Part shown: one piece after another, positions 16,113 through 24,840 of the stretch | Position numbering within the stretch: position 1 is the stretch's first letter | Layout: every line of letters begins with the position of its first letter | Origin: Carboxylicivirga sediminis | GTDB lineage: Bacteria; Bacteroidota; Bacteroidia; Bacteroidales; Marinilabiliaceae | DNA length: 54,756 nt | NCBI RefSeq assembly: GCF_018156225.1 | Contig: NZ_JAGTAR010000037.1 | Coordinates: 1 to 54,756 of the forward strand | Direction: 5' to 3' | Notes under the pieces: model-generated | The model's input: the letters and a program-made list of their open reading frames with translations, nothing else | Databases searched by the model: none | Told to the model about the DNA's origin: nothing | Made by a program: the position numbers and the translations under genes

Positions 16113-18477
16113 ATAATGTTTCTGTTGTTTTTTCTAATTCAATAAACGCACCGTTCACCAGGTCTTTAAAGGCCACTTCGTACTTATCAAGCTTCTTGCC
16201 ATTGAGCTTTGCCGACTGCAGCAACTTATTGTCTGGTGTGTTGTTTTTTGATTTGATCACGATTTGTTTCCCAGAGTAATAATCCGGATTGAGGCTGATG
16301 CACACCTCATCAAAAGCCGGACTGCCAATCTGCATGGTTGGTACTTCATTGGTTAAGCCAGCTACATCGAACAAGCCAATGGATGCCATTACGTACCAGG
16401 CACCCAGCTGTCCCTGGTCTTCATCCTGCCCGTAGCCATAGCCATGAATAGGATTAGTACCATAAAACTCATCGCAGATGGTGCGTGTCCAGTACTGTGT
16501 TTTCTCAGGCTGACCAGTGAAGTTGTATAGCCATGAGATGTGCAGGCTGGGCTGGTTACCATGATTATAAATGGTTTCCACACCCGCAAAGGCATCAATT
16601 TCGGTACCACCGCCAAAGTTATTGGCGCGCGACGAGAGGAAAAGCGTATCCAGTCGTTCCACAAACTCAGCTTCCCCCATCTTATCTACCAATTGCTTGA
16701 TGTGATGGGGTATATAAAAACTGTACTGCCACGAGTTGCCTTCCTGAAATCCTCTCCAGGCCTGAAATGGTTTAAAATCAGAAATAAAGTTGCCCACACT
16801 GTCCCTGGGGTGAATAAAACCACTCTCTTCGTTAAAAATATATTCCCAGGCCGATGACAGCTCTTTCAATTGTTTGTATTCTTTTAGCTGTCCCAGTGAT
16901 CTGGCCATCTGTGCCACGGCATTTGCACTAAATGAATACTCGAGCATGTGAGAGGCACAAAAAGCTGTAGCTTCGGGTATATCACCCCAATCGTCGGTAT
17001 GCGCGATGTAACCATTCTTCACAAACTGTTCCACATCAAGCTTTCCCGCTCCCATGGGTCGGTTTTTCCATTCCAATTCGTTCTTGAGAGCCGCCTCAAG
17101 GGCCAAATTAACATCGTAATTACGAATGCCACAATTATAGGCCGCTGCAATGATAAGTCCCACAAAGTTGGTACCCACACCCGATACGTAGCGGCTGTTA
17201 GCCAGGCCATCGCCCAACCAGCCCGTATCCTTATATACCAGCAAGTGCGACTGCACATAGTCGTTATAGTACTCAGGCCAGGCCAATGCCCAAAGCTGTG
17301 TCAGGTTCCAGAAAGCGCCCCATATAGCATCGGTGTTATAGAAATTATATTCAGGTTCACCGGCTGCATTCAAAGGAATTTGCCCAACTGAACCATCATT
17401 CTTGGGATAAGCCCCGTTCACATCACTGGCTAAGCCACGCCCCAGTATAGCATGGTATAAGCCCGTGTAGAACTTAGTCTTATCAGCCTCAGTGCCGCCC
17501 GACACCTTTATTTTATTCAGTTCATTGCCCCATATTTCCGTGGCTGCCGCTTTGGCATTATCAAAACTTAAGCCTTCGCTTGTGCGATTAAGGCGGGCAT
17601 TGTCAATGGATGTGTAGGATAAGCCTACCTGTATTTCCACCTGTTCGTTTGCATTGGATTTAAATGTTACATAAGCCCCCGCACCTTCACCACTGATTAG
17701 ATCAGCTCCTGCATAAACGGTATCACCTCTGAACATCCCAAACTCATCAATTGCCCGGTCAAGCTCTGCAGAGAAATAAATATCGATGAAAGCGCCGCTT
17801 TGGTATTTCTTCACATACTCAGGCTCTGTTCTCACCCATCCTTCAATGGTGTTGGTGCCTGCTTTTCGTACCATGGCATCCACTACTTTACCGCTTTCGC
17901 CTTGCCTGCGACCAATATCAAATAAAATATGAGCATGCTCACTCTGCGGGAATGTATAACGATGAACGGCCACCCGCTTAGTGGATGTCAGTTCGGCTTT
18001 GATGCCATAATCATCCAGCATTACACTATAATACCCTGGCTGTGCCACTTCATTTTCTTTTGCAAAACGTGAGCGATAGCCCGCATCCGGCTCTTCCAGC
18101 AAGCCTGGTTGAGTCAACAATTTCCCAACAGTAGGCATCATGGCAATGCCTCCCACCTGGAATTCATGCACATTAACAAAGCTCTCAATGGAGGTATGCC
18201 TGTCATCGTAGCCCACAGCTTCCCAACCCCATTTATTTCCATAATGCCCGTTGGTTGATGGTGCAGGCTTGGCCATCCCGAAAGGCTGTGCTGCCGGTGT
18301 ATAAAAAAACCAGCGACTATGAGCCGTTCCAATATTCGGATTGACATAGTCATAAGCCGCCTTTTCCGATTTGTTACAGGCAAACAGAGCCGTTGCCAAT
18401 AAGCCGGCTGTGACGAATCGCTTAATCCTTGTTGATATGTTTGAACATATGTATAGATACATCTTTATTTGATTCAT
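16096..18477 (-). CDS. GH92 family alpha-mannosidase lipoprotein
   Basis: This 793-aa GH92 enzyme has YVNPNIGTAHSRWFFYTPAA at the start of the catalytic module, then SFVNVHEFQVGGIAMMP. The general-acid motif is EGNSWQYSFYIPHH, and GYGQDEDQGQLGAWYVMAS lies near the end. As in the other GH92 of this operon, GNEP is replaced by GNQP. The hydrophobic segment VTAGLLATALFAC supplies a lipobox (Cys34), giving a membrane-anchored enzyme. The stretch before it (residues 1-21) is unusually long, and codons 10-15 are formed by a perfect copy of the operon's palindromic operator (18435-18450). No better ATG or GTG lies downstream of the operator. It starts 5 bp after the permease gene. Confidence 0.88.
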   Translation of the reverse strand: MNQIKMYLYICSNISTRIKRFVTAGLLATALFACNKSEKAAYDYVNPNIGTAHSRWFFYTPAAQPFGMAKPAPSTNGHYGNKWGWEAVGYDDRHTSIESFVNVHEFQVGGIAMMPTVGKLLTQPGLLEEPDAGYRSRFAKENEVAQPGYYSVMLDDYGIKAELTSTKRVAVHRYTFPQSEHAHILFDIGRRQGESGKVVDAMVRKAGTNTIEGWVRTEPEYVKKYQSGAFIDIYFSAELDRAIDEFGMFRGDTVYAGADLISGEGAGAYVTFKSNANEQVEIQVGLSYTSIDNARLNRTSEGLSFDNAKAAATEIWGNELNKIKVSGGTEADKTKFYTGLYHAILGRGLASDVNGAYPKNDGSVGQIPLNAAGEPEYNFYNTDAIWGAFWNLTQLWALAWPEYYNDYVQSHLLVYKDTGWLGDGLANSRYVSGVGTNFVGLIIAAAYNCGIRNYDVNLALEAALKNELEWKNRPMGAGKLDVEQFVKNGYIAHTDDWGDIPEATAFCASHMLEYSFSANAVAQMARSLGQLKEYKQLKELSSAWEYIFNEESGFIHPRDSVGNFISDFKPFQAWRGFQEGNSWQYSFYIPHHIKQLVDKMGEAEFVERLDTLFLSSRANNFGGGTEIDAFAGVETIYNHGNQPSLHISWLYNFTGQPEKTQYWTRTICDEFYGTNPIHGYGYGQDEDQGQLGAWYVMASIGLFDVAGLTNEVPTMQIGSPAFDEVCISLNPDYYSGKQIVIKSKNNTPDNKLLQSAKLNGKKLDKYEVAFKDLVNGAFIELEKTTETLYDNEK
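18434..18451. promoter_or_regulatory. Predicted GntR operator, internal copy
   Basis: ATATGTTTGAACATAT is a palindrome with 7-bp arms around TG. Its 14-bp core TATGTTTGAACATA is identical to the site in front of the gntR gene at 21344-21361. It lies inside the first codons of the GH92 gene, implying either an internal promoter or a roadblock site. Confidence 0.7.
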
Positions 18478-18482
18478 TTTAT

Positions 18483-19658
18483 CTATGATTTTTTAACGCG
18501 TGTTAGCAATAGAATAAACACCAGCAGACCGAATATGATCCATAAACCACCGTTCAGGTGTGATCGCATAGCCAGGCCAACCAACAGTGGAAAAATGGCA
18601 CCTCCTGAGATGGCCATCATCATCAGACCAGATATCTCATCGGACCTGTCGGGATAATTACCTACTGTAATGGAATAGATCAACGGAAATATATTGGAAA
18701 CGCCCAGACTGATAAGCCCCACAAGAATCCAGGCCGCAATGCTATGCTGCACAAAAGTGAGTGCAAATACAAATACCAACGCCAATAAGGTGGACCATTT
18801 CAGGAATGTGTTGGCATTGCCTTTCATCAGTAAAATACCGCCTACCAGTGTACCCAGCATCTTGGCAAAAAAGTAAACTGATTTGCCGTATTTGGCGGCC
18901 TCTTCGCTAACACCAATCTTTAGCTGCAGAAATGTGCCAATATTAGAGTTGATGGCCACATCAATACCCACAACAGCAAAGATGCCCAATACCATCAATG
19001 CGATGTAACGATTACCCAACAGCTTTAGGCAAGAGCCTATGGTCACCTGCGTATCTGCATTCTTTTCCTCCGCTACAGGCGTTAGGCTAAGCCACAACCA
19101 TGCCATAAAAGCAACAATACCAAATAAATACAAGCCAAACCGCCAGGTTCCCTCTCCTTCAAAACCAATGGCGCTGGCTACCAATGGCCCAACTACAGCA
19201 GCCACATACGGTCCCACCATGGAACCAAGGGACTTGATAAACTGCGACAGACTCAGGTAACCGGAACCTTTCTCAGCGGGTACCACACTCATCAATAACG
19301 GATTGGCAGCCACCTGCATAATGGTATTGCCAATACCCAATAGAGCGAATGATACCAGTATAACCAGCAATGTGTTACCCAACAGCGGGACAAACAATCC
19401 CAAAACTGTTATGAGGATGGCTATATTCAACACCCGCTTTTTGCCATAACGCGCCTGCCAAATTCCAGCCGGAACCGAAATAAGAAAGAACCAGATAAAT
19501 GCCACGAAGGGAATAAGCTGTAACAAGTAATCGGGCGTATCAGCACCTTGCTTTAACTCATCCACACCGGTACCCACCAGGTCGACGAAGCTGACCACAA
19601 AAAATGAGAATAACACCGGCCATACGGCCTTCGATTTAGTGATTTGCGTATCTGTCAT
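18483..19658 (-). CDS. MFS sugar permease, FucP-like
   Basis: This 391-aa, 12-span inner-membrane protein begins WPVLFSFFVVSFVDLVGTGV. It shows the MFS loop 2-3 pattern IWQARYGKKRVLNIAILI and the FucP-type segment GIGNTIMQVAANPLLMSVVP, in which the NxxNP-like element is typical of the fucose/glucose/galactose proton symporter family. The second half begins near LKLLGNRYIALMVLGIFAVV. The position between the ROK kinase (3 bp upstream) and the GH92 gene (5 bp downstream) indicates uptake of the released monosaccharide, most likely mannose, by proton symport. The exact substrate is inferred from context only. Confidence 0.88.
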   Translation of the reverse strand: MTDTQITKSKAVWPVLFSFFVVSFVDLVGTGVDELKQGADTPDYLLQLIPFVAFIWFFLISVPAGIWQARYGKKRVLNIAILITVLGLFVPLLGNTLLVILVSFALLGIGNTIMQVAANPLLMSVVPAEKGSGYLSLSQFIKSLGSMVGPYVAAVVGPLVASAIGFEGEGTWRFGLYLFGIVAFMAWLWLSLTPVAEEKNADTQVTIGSCLKLLGNRYIALMVLGIFAVVGIDVAINSNIGTFLQLKIGVSEEAAKYGKSVYFFAKMLGTLVGGILLMKGNANTFLKWSTLLALVFVFALTFVQHSIAAWILVGLISLGVSNIFPLIYSITVGNYPDRSDEISGLMMMAISGGAIFPLLVGLAMRSHLNGGLWIIFGLLVFILLLTRVKKS

Positions 19659-19661
19659 GGC

Positions 19662-20600
19662 TTACATGTATTTGAGCTGTTCACTAATCGAACTATAGAA
19701 CTCATCATTCAGCAAGGCACCTGCTCCAATGAACGCTGCATCCTCCAGCAGTTGCGACTGAACCACATCTACTTCGAGCCCCTGAGCTAATAACGCTTCA
19801 TTTAATACCTCATTAAATAAAGAGAAGGCTTTGGAGATATTCCCACCGATGAGCAATCTATCCACCTGAAAACTTTCGAACCATGGGGACAGGAATGCCG
19901 CCAGCTGCTTACCAAAATCAGTAAATACTCGTTCGGCAGCAAGGTCATCGTTATATAATTCGGCAATATCTTTCACACCAGACACCCGTTTGTTCGAATG
20001 CGCTTCATACCTTTCAACCAAACCGCGAGTGGAGAAATAATCATCAGCTATACCATTTTCGAAAGGTAAATACCAAAGACAGCCTCCTTCGGGCACTCGC
20101 TCGTCGTTAATAACAGGAATACCATTTTGCAGAAAAGCAGAGCCAAAGCCGGTTCCAAGGGTAATTGCCAGCGAATTATGACTACCCTTTAAATTGCCAC
20201 TAAAGAACTCACCTATGGCAAAAGCTGTGGCATCATTCACAAATCGAATGTTATCAGGACGAATGTTGAGCCTTTGACTCAAGGCTTCTTTCATGTCAAC
20301 ATTATTCAGGTTTACATACTTTGCGTTCTCACCTGAAAACAAGCCAATGCCCTTCACATAATCGAATGGACCTGGCATTGCCAAACCAACACCAGCCAAC
20401 TCAGAAGTTGCTAACTGTTCAAGCGCAGGCTTAATCAAAGCTTCAAAAGCATCCAAAATAGCCTCCATGCTGCCCATATTATCAATGGGCAGGTGCCTTT
20501 CCTTTTGATTTAAAAGTATGTTCTCATTAATATCAAATACCTTACAACTGATATGGCTGCCGCCAACATCAACACCAATGGCATATCTTTTAGTTTGCAT
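19662..20600 (-). CDS. ROK family sugar kinase
   Basis: The 312-aa protein has the actin-like ATPase fold of ROK kinases. The N-terminal phosphate motif is YAIGVDVGGSHISCKVFD, the glycine-rich GVGLAMPGPFDYVKG follows, the catalytic Asp sits in RFVNDATAFAIGEF, and ITLGTGFGSAFLQNG is the phosphate-2-like loop. The usual zinc-binding CxCGxxGCxE motif is missing; the equivalent region reads VPEGGCLWYLPFENG. It would phosphorylate the imported hexose at C6, feeding the isomerase-like protein of the same operon. It has no DNA-binding domain, so it is a kinase and not a NagC-type repressor. The gap to gntR is 9 bp. Confidence 0.85.
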   Translation of the reverse strand: MQTKRYAIGVDVGGSHISCKVFDINENILLNQKERHLPIDNMGSMEAILDAFEALIKPALEQLATSELAGVGLAMPGPFDYVKGIGLFSGENAKYVNLNNVDMKEALSQRLNIRPDNIRFVNDATAFAIGEFFSGNLKGSHNSLAITLGTGFGSAFLQNGIPVINDERVPEGGCLWYLPFENGIADDYFSTRGLVERYEAHSNKRVSGVKDIAELYNDDLAAERVFTDFGKQLAAFLSPWFESFQVDRLLIGGNISKAFSLFNEVLNEALLAQGLEVDVVQSQLLEDAAFIGAGALLNDEFYSSISEQLKYM

Positions 20601-20609
20601 ATCGTATAA

Positions 20610-21338
20610 TTATCGTGTGATTGTGATCGAATAGGTAAATTTCTCAGCATGATAAAAGCCAATATTGTATTCAATGGGCCGCCCGCCTGGATCGGATACA
20701 TAGCGCTCGCGCACCAACACAGGTTCACCTGGTTTTATAGCTAAGCGTTTAGCCGTTATAACGGTTGCAGACCGTGCTTTTATCTTTTCTCTGGAGGTGG
20801 TAGGAATAACATTATAGTCATTCTCCAATATCTCATATAGAGGACGGGTAAAGTCCTCATCAGGGCTCACCTGAATACGCGGATGAAAGTAACTCTCGAA
20901 ATAAACAAATGGCCCTTCCTTATCGCCTCTTAATCTTGACAAACAAAGCACTTCGGTACCTTCATTAACATCAAAGAAAGATGCCACTTTAGCATCCGCC
21001 TTAACCATCTTTACCTCCGATGAGTAGTTTTTAAAGCTCACCCCTTGTACTGACATTTCCTGAGTGAAGCTCATCCAGTTGTCGAGATTCGTGGTAATGC
21101 TTTTTTCGGCCACCTTGGTACCAATACCCTTTTTTCGAATAAGCAGCCCTTCGTACTCCAGTTTATTTGTTGCCTGCCTTAAGGTATTGCGTGAAATGCC
21201 AAGGCGTTTAGCCAAATCCACTTCACGGGGTAATAAGCCACCGTTCTTGTATTCAGGCAACTCAATCATCTTTCTTAACAGCATTTCTACCTGTGCGTGC
21301 AAAGGAATCGGGCTGTTGTGGTCAATTGCTAGCTTCAT
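20610..21338 (-). CDS. GntR family regulator with UTRA sensor domain
   Basis: The 242-aa protein has a winged helix-turn-helix (residues about 8-75; PLHAQVEMLLRKMI, LAKRLGISRNTLRQATNKL, GLLIRKKGIGTKV). A UTRA ligand-binding domain follows (about 90-240; EVLCLSRLRGDKEGPFVYFE, PGEPVLVRERYVSD, IEYNIGFYHAEKF). UTRA regulators (HutC subfamily) sense small metabolites, commonly sugar phosphates. It heads the mannoside operon and its start codon is 5 bp from a palindromic site that recurs inside the operon, so it likely represses its own operon until a sugar or sugar phosphate binds. Confidence 0.9.
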   Translation of the reverse strand: MKLAIDHNSPIPLHAQVEMLLRKMIELPEYKNGGLLPREVDLAKRLGISRNTLRQATNKLEYEGLLIRKKGIGTKVAEKSITTNLDNWMSFTQEMSVQGVSFKNYSSEVKMVKADAKVASFFDVNEGTEVLCLSRLRGDKEGPFVYFESYFHPRIQVSPDEDFTRPLYEILENDYNVIPTTSREKIKARSATVITAKRLAIKPGEPVLVRERYVSDPGGRPIEYNIGFYHAEKFTYSITITR

Positions 21339-21343
21339 TTGTG

Positions 21344-21361
21344 CATATGTTTGAACATACG
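21344..21361. promoter_or_regulatory. Predicted GntR operator in front of the mannoside operon
   Basis: CATATGTTTGAACATACG is a near-perfect palindrome (TATGTT-TG-AACATA core) immediately upstream of the gntR start codon. The same core occurs at 18435-18450. The placement would let GntR block transcription or translation initiation of its own operon. Confidence 0.7.
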
Positions 21362-21388
21362 AATGTATTTAATGGAAACATCCAGTCC

Positions 21389-21435
21389 AATGGTGATAGC
21401 AAGAATTCTGCCAGTTTTAAACATTTGTCACCATT
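21389..21435. other. Inverted repeat in the divergent intergenic region
   Basis: AATGGTGA (21389-21396) and TCACCATT (21428-21435) form a perfect 8-bp inverted pair separated by 31 bp, between gntR and the divergent NAD(P)-binding gene. It may be a site for a second regulator or a leader hairpin. Confidence 0.3.
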
Positions 21436-21529
21436 AAAAGAACGATTGAACGGCTTCCTGCAACCACAATCCTGCAACTATTGCATGGAAAGCACTACAT
21501 TTGGTTATAACAACACTAACCAATCATTT

Positions 21530-22393
21530 ATGATAGAACCAACACAAAGAGTACTTGTGGCAGGCGCCACCGGTTACCTCGGACGCTTTCTTGTGCAAGA
21601 ACTAAAAAACAGAGGCTACTGGGTAAGAGTACTTATACGCAAGGAGGCACAGCAATCTTTATTTACTGATGTTGATGAATTTGTTATTGGTCAGATTACC
21701 CAACCTGATAGCATCAGAGGAATTTGTGACACAACAAACTACGTAATATCAACAGTGGGCATAACCCGCCAAAAAGATGGCCTCACATATATGGATGTTG
21801 ACTACCTGGGGAATGCTAATTTACTGGCTGAAGCGAAACAATCACAGGTAAAACACTTTATGTATGTATCGGCGATAAATGGCGATAAGCTGAGGCATCT
21901 GAAAATATTTGAAGCCAAAGAACGCTTTGTTGATGAACTGAAAGCATCAGGTATAGACTACACCATTGTAAGGCCCAACGGCTTTTTCTCTGATATGCAG
22001 GATTTTCTGAGCATGGCAAAAAAAGGAACCGTCTACTTATTTGGGGATGGACACTACCAACTCAACCCCATTCACGGTGAGGATTTAGCGCATGCCTGCA
22101 TTAATGCCCTCGAAACCGGTGAACACGAAGTATTGGTGGGCGGACCTCAGATTTTGTCGCAGAAAGAACTGGCGGCCATGGCATTAAAGGCGTGGAATAA
22201 ACCCATAAAAATTCGACATTTACCCGATTGGACTCGCCGATTAAGCATTTGGTTACTACGAAATTTTACTTCATCAAAAATCTATGGACCGTATGAGTTC
22301 TTTTTAAGTGCCATGGCCATAGACAACGTTGCTCCATTGCATGGCAGACACCGCTTAAATGATTATTTTGATGAAGTTGTAAAACAAAGCTGA
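21530..22393 (+). CDS. NAD(P)-binding atypical SDR / NmrA-like protein
   Basis: From the ATG at 21530 the protein is 287 aa and begins MIEPTQRVLVAGATGYLGRF, a Rossmann GxxGxxG nucleotide-binding loop right at the N-terminus, as usual for the family. Further features are VRVLIRKE, CDTTNYVISTVGITRQKDG, KHFMYVSAINGDKLRHLKIF, and YTIVRPNGFFSD, typical of atypical short-chain dehydrogenases (NmrA/complex I NDUFA9-like). The frame is open back to 21293, but that extension crosses the GntR operator and has no protein-like character. An ATG at 21485 is also possible. Substrate unknown. It is divergent from the mannoside operon. Confidence 0.8.
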   Translation: MIEPTQRVLVAGATGYLGRFLVQELKNRGYWVRVLIRKEAQQSLFTDVDEFVIGQITQPDSIRGICDTTNYVISTVGITRQKDGLTYMDVDYLGNANLLAEAKQSQVKHFMYVSAINGDKLRHLKIFEAKERFVDELKASGIDYTIVRPNGFFSDMQDFLSMAKKGTVYLFGDGHYQLNPIHGEDLAHACINALETGEHEVLVGGPQILSQKELAAMALKAWNKPIKIRHLPDWTRRLSIWLLRNFTSSKIYGPYEFFLSAMAIDNVAPLHGRHRLNDYFDEVVKQS

Positions 22394-22433
22394 TATTTAT
22401 TTTTTCAATACTATATATTACTGGTATTTTAAA

Positions 22434-22441
22434 TACATTTG
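22434..22441 (+). promoter_or_regulatory. Candidate -7 element for speA
   Basis: TACATTTG matches the Bacteroidota -7 consensus TAnnTTTG, 43 bp before the start codon of the decarboxylase gene. No clear -33 TTTG is seen at the proper distance. Confidence 0.4.
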
Positions 22442-22483
22442 CTGCGATATAATATTAATAAAATACTACTTGGGATTACCTAA

Positions 22484-23896
22484 ATGAAGAACACGTATTT
22501 TGATTTGATTGAGCAAAGTTTTTACTTTCCTCAGGAAGGTTTCGACCTTAAGAATGATTATCTTACTTTTCACGGTGTATCGTTAAAATACCTGATAGAA
22601 AAGTATGGTACCCCATTCCGATTTATTTACCTACCAAAAATTGGTGACCAAATCAAAAAAGCACGTAACCTATTTAACCGTGCGATTAAAAACAATGCCT
22701 ACAAGGGCAAATACCATTTTTGTTACTGTACGAAGTGTAATCACTTTAACCATGTGATAAATGAAGCCCTTAAGCACAATGTTAATATCGAAACATCTTC
22801 TTCATTCGATATTGACCTGGTGCGCTATCTTCATAAAAAAGGTAAAATCAACAAAGATATTATCACCGTTCATAATGGTTACAAAACCGAGGAATACCTG
22901 AAGAAGATTATCAAGCTGCAGGAGTCGGGTTTTACAAACTCTATCATTGTGCTGGACAGCATTAACGAGTTTGAGCGCCTGATGAAACTGAAATCAAAGC
23001 AAAAGATTAAAATCGGGCTACGCATGGCCATTAATGAGGAGGCTCAATCGGCCTATTATACTTCGCGTCTGGGCATTCAACACAATAAGATACTTGACTT
23101 TTATAAAGAGAAAATCAAGCCAAGCGAAAAGGTTGAGCTGAAGATGCTGCACTTTTTCGTTGATTCGGGTATTAAAGACACGCCATATTACTGGGGCGAA
23201 TTCCAGAAAGCCCTGAAATTGTATGTGGAGTTGAAAAAAGAATGCGCCGATCTCGAATCGTTCAACCTGGGAGGTGGATTTCCTATTCGTAACCACTTAG
23301 GCTTCGAATACAATTATGAGTACATGATTCATGAAATCATTTCAAATATTAAAACCGCCTGTACAAAGGAAAACGTGATGGAGCCGGATATTTATACCGA
23401 GTTTGGTAAATATACCGTTGGCGAAGCCGGGGCGATCATTTTTGAAGTGCTGGAACAAAAACAGCAGAACGATACAGAGAACTGGTACATTATCAACAAC
23501 AGCCTGATGAATACCATCCCTGATGCCTGGTCGATTCAGGAGAAATTTATTTTGCTGCCTGTTAACAAATGGAACAATGAATATGGCCGGGTAAATATTG
23601 GTGGCATCAGCTGCGATCACTCCGACTATTATAACTCTGAGGATTTTAACCAGGAGGTGCTGCTACCTAGTTATAACGATTCAGATGAAGAGCCTTTATA
23701 CCTGGGCTTCTTCCACACGGGTGCCTATCAGGATTCGGTGAGTGGCTATGGAGGTATAAAACATTGTCTGATACCTGCACCCAAGCATGTTATTATCGAC
23801 CGCGATGATACGGGCAATATTGTAGATACTGTGTATCGTGAAGAGCAATCAGTTCGTGAAATGTTGGATATTTTAGGCTATTTAGATGAAGAATAG
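22484..23896 (+). CDS. speA: Arginine decarboxylase (PLP, alanine-racemase fold)
   Basis: This 470-aa protein belongs to fold-type III PLP decarboxylases in the compact Bacteroidota arginine decarboxylase form, shorter than E. coli SpeA (about 630-660 aa). YCTKCNHFNHV contains the PLP lysine (Lys84), ETSSSFDIDLVRYL and TVHNGYKTEEYL are barrel strands, FNLGGGFPIRN is the glycine-rich phosphate-binding loop, and the C-terminal sheet has FFHTGAYQDSVSGYGGIKHC. It converts arginine to agmatine and CO2. The stop overlaps the start of the agmatinase gene by 11 bp, so the two are co-translated as a putrescine pathway. Diaminopimelate decarboxylase is less likely given the agmatinase partner. Confidence 0.85.
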   Translation: MKNTYFDLIEQSFYFPQEGFDLKNDYLTFHGVSLKYLIEKYGTPFRFIYLPKIGDQIKKARNLFNRAIKNNAYKGKYHFCYCTKCNHFNHVINEALKHNVNIETSSSFDIDLVRYLHKKGKINKDIITVHNGYKTEEYLKKIIKLQESGFTNSIIVLDSINEFERLMKLKSKQKIKIGLRMAINEEAQSAYYTSRLGIQHNKILDFYKEKIKPSEKVELKMLHFFVDSGIKDTPYYWGEFQKALKLYVELKKECADLESFNLGGGFPIRNHLGFEYNYEYMIHEIISNIKTACTKENVMEPDIYTEFGKYTVGEAGAIIFEVLEQKQQNDTENWYIINNSLMNTIPDAWSIQEKFILLPVNKWNNEYGRVNIGGISCDHSDYYNSEDFNQEVLLPSYNDSDEEPLYLGFFHTGAYQDSVSGYGGIKHCLIPAPKHVIIDRDDTGNIVDTVYREEQSVREMLDILGYLDEE

Positions 23897-24743
23897 GATT
23901 TTTGGAGATATAGACGATAAATACATATCGCTGGAGGAGGCAGAAATAGTACTTCAACCCATCCCATACGATGGCACCAGCACTTGGGGTAAAGGAGCTG
24001 ATAAGGGCTTTGAGGTATTTATGAATACCACGCCTAATCTGGAGTTTTATGATATTGAAACCGATTCGGAAGTATACAAGAAAGGTATCCATATTCTGCC
24101 AACCATTGACGAAAACCGAAGCCCTGAACAGGTGTATGAAGCAGTGTATGCGAAAACAAAAGAGCTGCTGAAACTTAATAAGTTCATCACCTTCTTTGGT
24201 GGCGAGCACTCGGTAAGCATTGGCGCCATTGAGGCCTATCGCAAGAAATACGATAACCTGACAGTACTGCAACTGGATGCGCACTCAGATCTTCGTCCAT
24301 CATACATGGGAAGTGCATACAATCACGCATGTGCGTTGCACAAGGCCTCCAAAACAACTAACCTGGTGCAGGTCGGTATCCGCAGCATGGATGTGGTGGA
24401 GAAACCATTTATAAATAAAGAAAAGTGTTTCTTTGCTGAAAATATATATGGTACCGAAGAATGGATGGATAAATGCATTGAATTAATGACTGATGATGTT
24501 TACCTCACCATTGATCTGGATGCTTTTGATCCATCAATAATGCCATCGACAGGTACACCTGAGCCGGGAGGTTTGTCGTGGGATACCACCATTCGTTTCC
24601 TTAAAAAGGTATTTGAACGAAAAAATGTTGTGGGGTTTGATATTGTAGAGTTTGCGCCCATTGATGGTTTACATGCACCTGATTTTTTAGTGGCTAAACT
24701 CTACTACAAGTTATTATCCTATAAGTTTTTTGCTAAACGATAG
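23886..24743 (+). CDS. speB: Agmatinase family ureohydrolase
   Basis: The 285-aa protein shows all manganese-binding motifs of the arginase/agmatinase family: GGEHSVSIGAI (His108), LDAHSDLRPSY (Asp131, His133, Asp135), and TIDLDAFDPSIMPSTGTPEPGG (Asp210, Asp212). It hydrolyses agmatine to putrescine and urea in the cytosol. The 11-bp overlap with the arginine decarboxylase gene supports agmatine as substrate. Arginase activity cannot be excluded from the sequence alone, but no urease or arginine catabolic partner lies beside it. A strong 12-bp hairpin follows 51 bp after the stop codon. Confidence 0.88.
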   Translation: MKNRIFGDIDDKYISLEEAEIVLQPIPYDGTSTWGKGADKGFEVFMNTTPNLEFYDIETDSEVYKKGIHILPTIDENRSPEQVYEAVYAKTKELLKLNKFITFFGGEHSVSIGAIEAYRKKYDNLTVLQLDAHSDLRPSYMGSAYNHACALHKASKTTNLVQVGIRSMDVVEKPFINKEKCFFAENIYGTEEWMDKCIELMTDDVYLTIDLDAFDPSIMPSTGTPEPGGLSWDTTIRFLKKVFERKNVVGFDIVEFAPIDGLHAPDFLVAKLYYKLLSYKFFAKR

Positions 24744-24794
24744 TTGGCTGACCGGCCATAAACTCATATACTAGAAACTTCTTGAGGTACTGAA

Positions 24795-24831
24795 TCAACT
24801 TTTCCAGAGTTTTGAACTTTGGAAAAGTTGA
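24795..24831. other. Perfect 12-bp inverted repeat after speB
   Basis: TCAACTTTTCCA (24795-24806) and TGGAAAAGTTGA (24820-24831) pair perfectly around a 13-nt loop. No U-run follows, so it is more likely a 3'-end stabilising or processing hairpin than a classical terminator. It borders the 41-bp array. Confidence 0.6.
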
Positions 24832-24840
24832 CACATAGTG

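Noticed and set aside
21293-21529. N-terminal extension of the NAD(P)-binding protein
   Set aside because: It would translate through the gntR start region and operator; the Rossmann loop starts right after the ATG at 21530.
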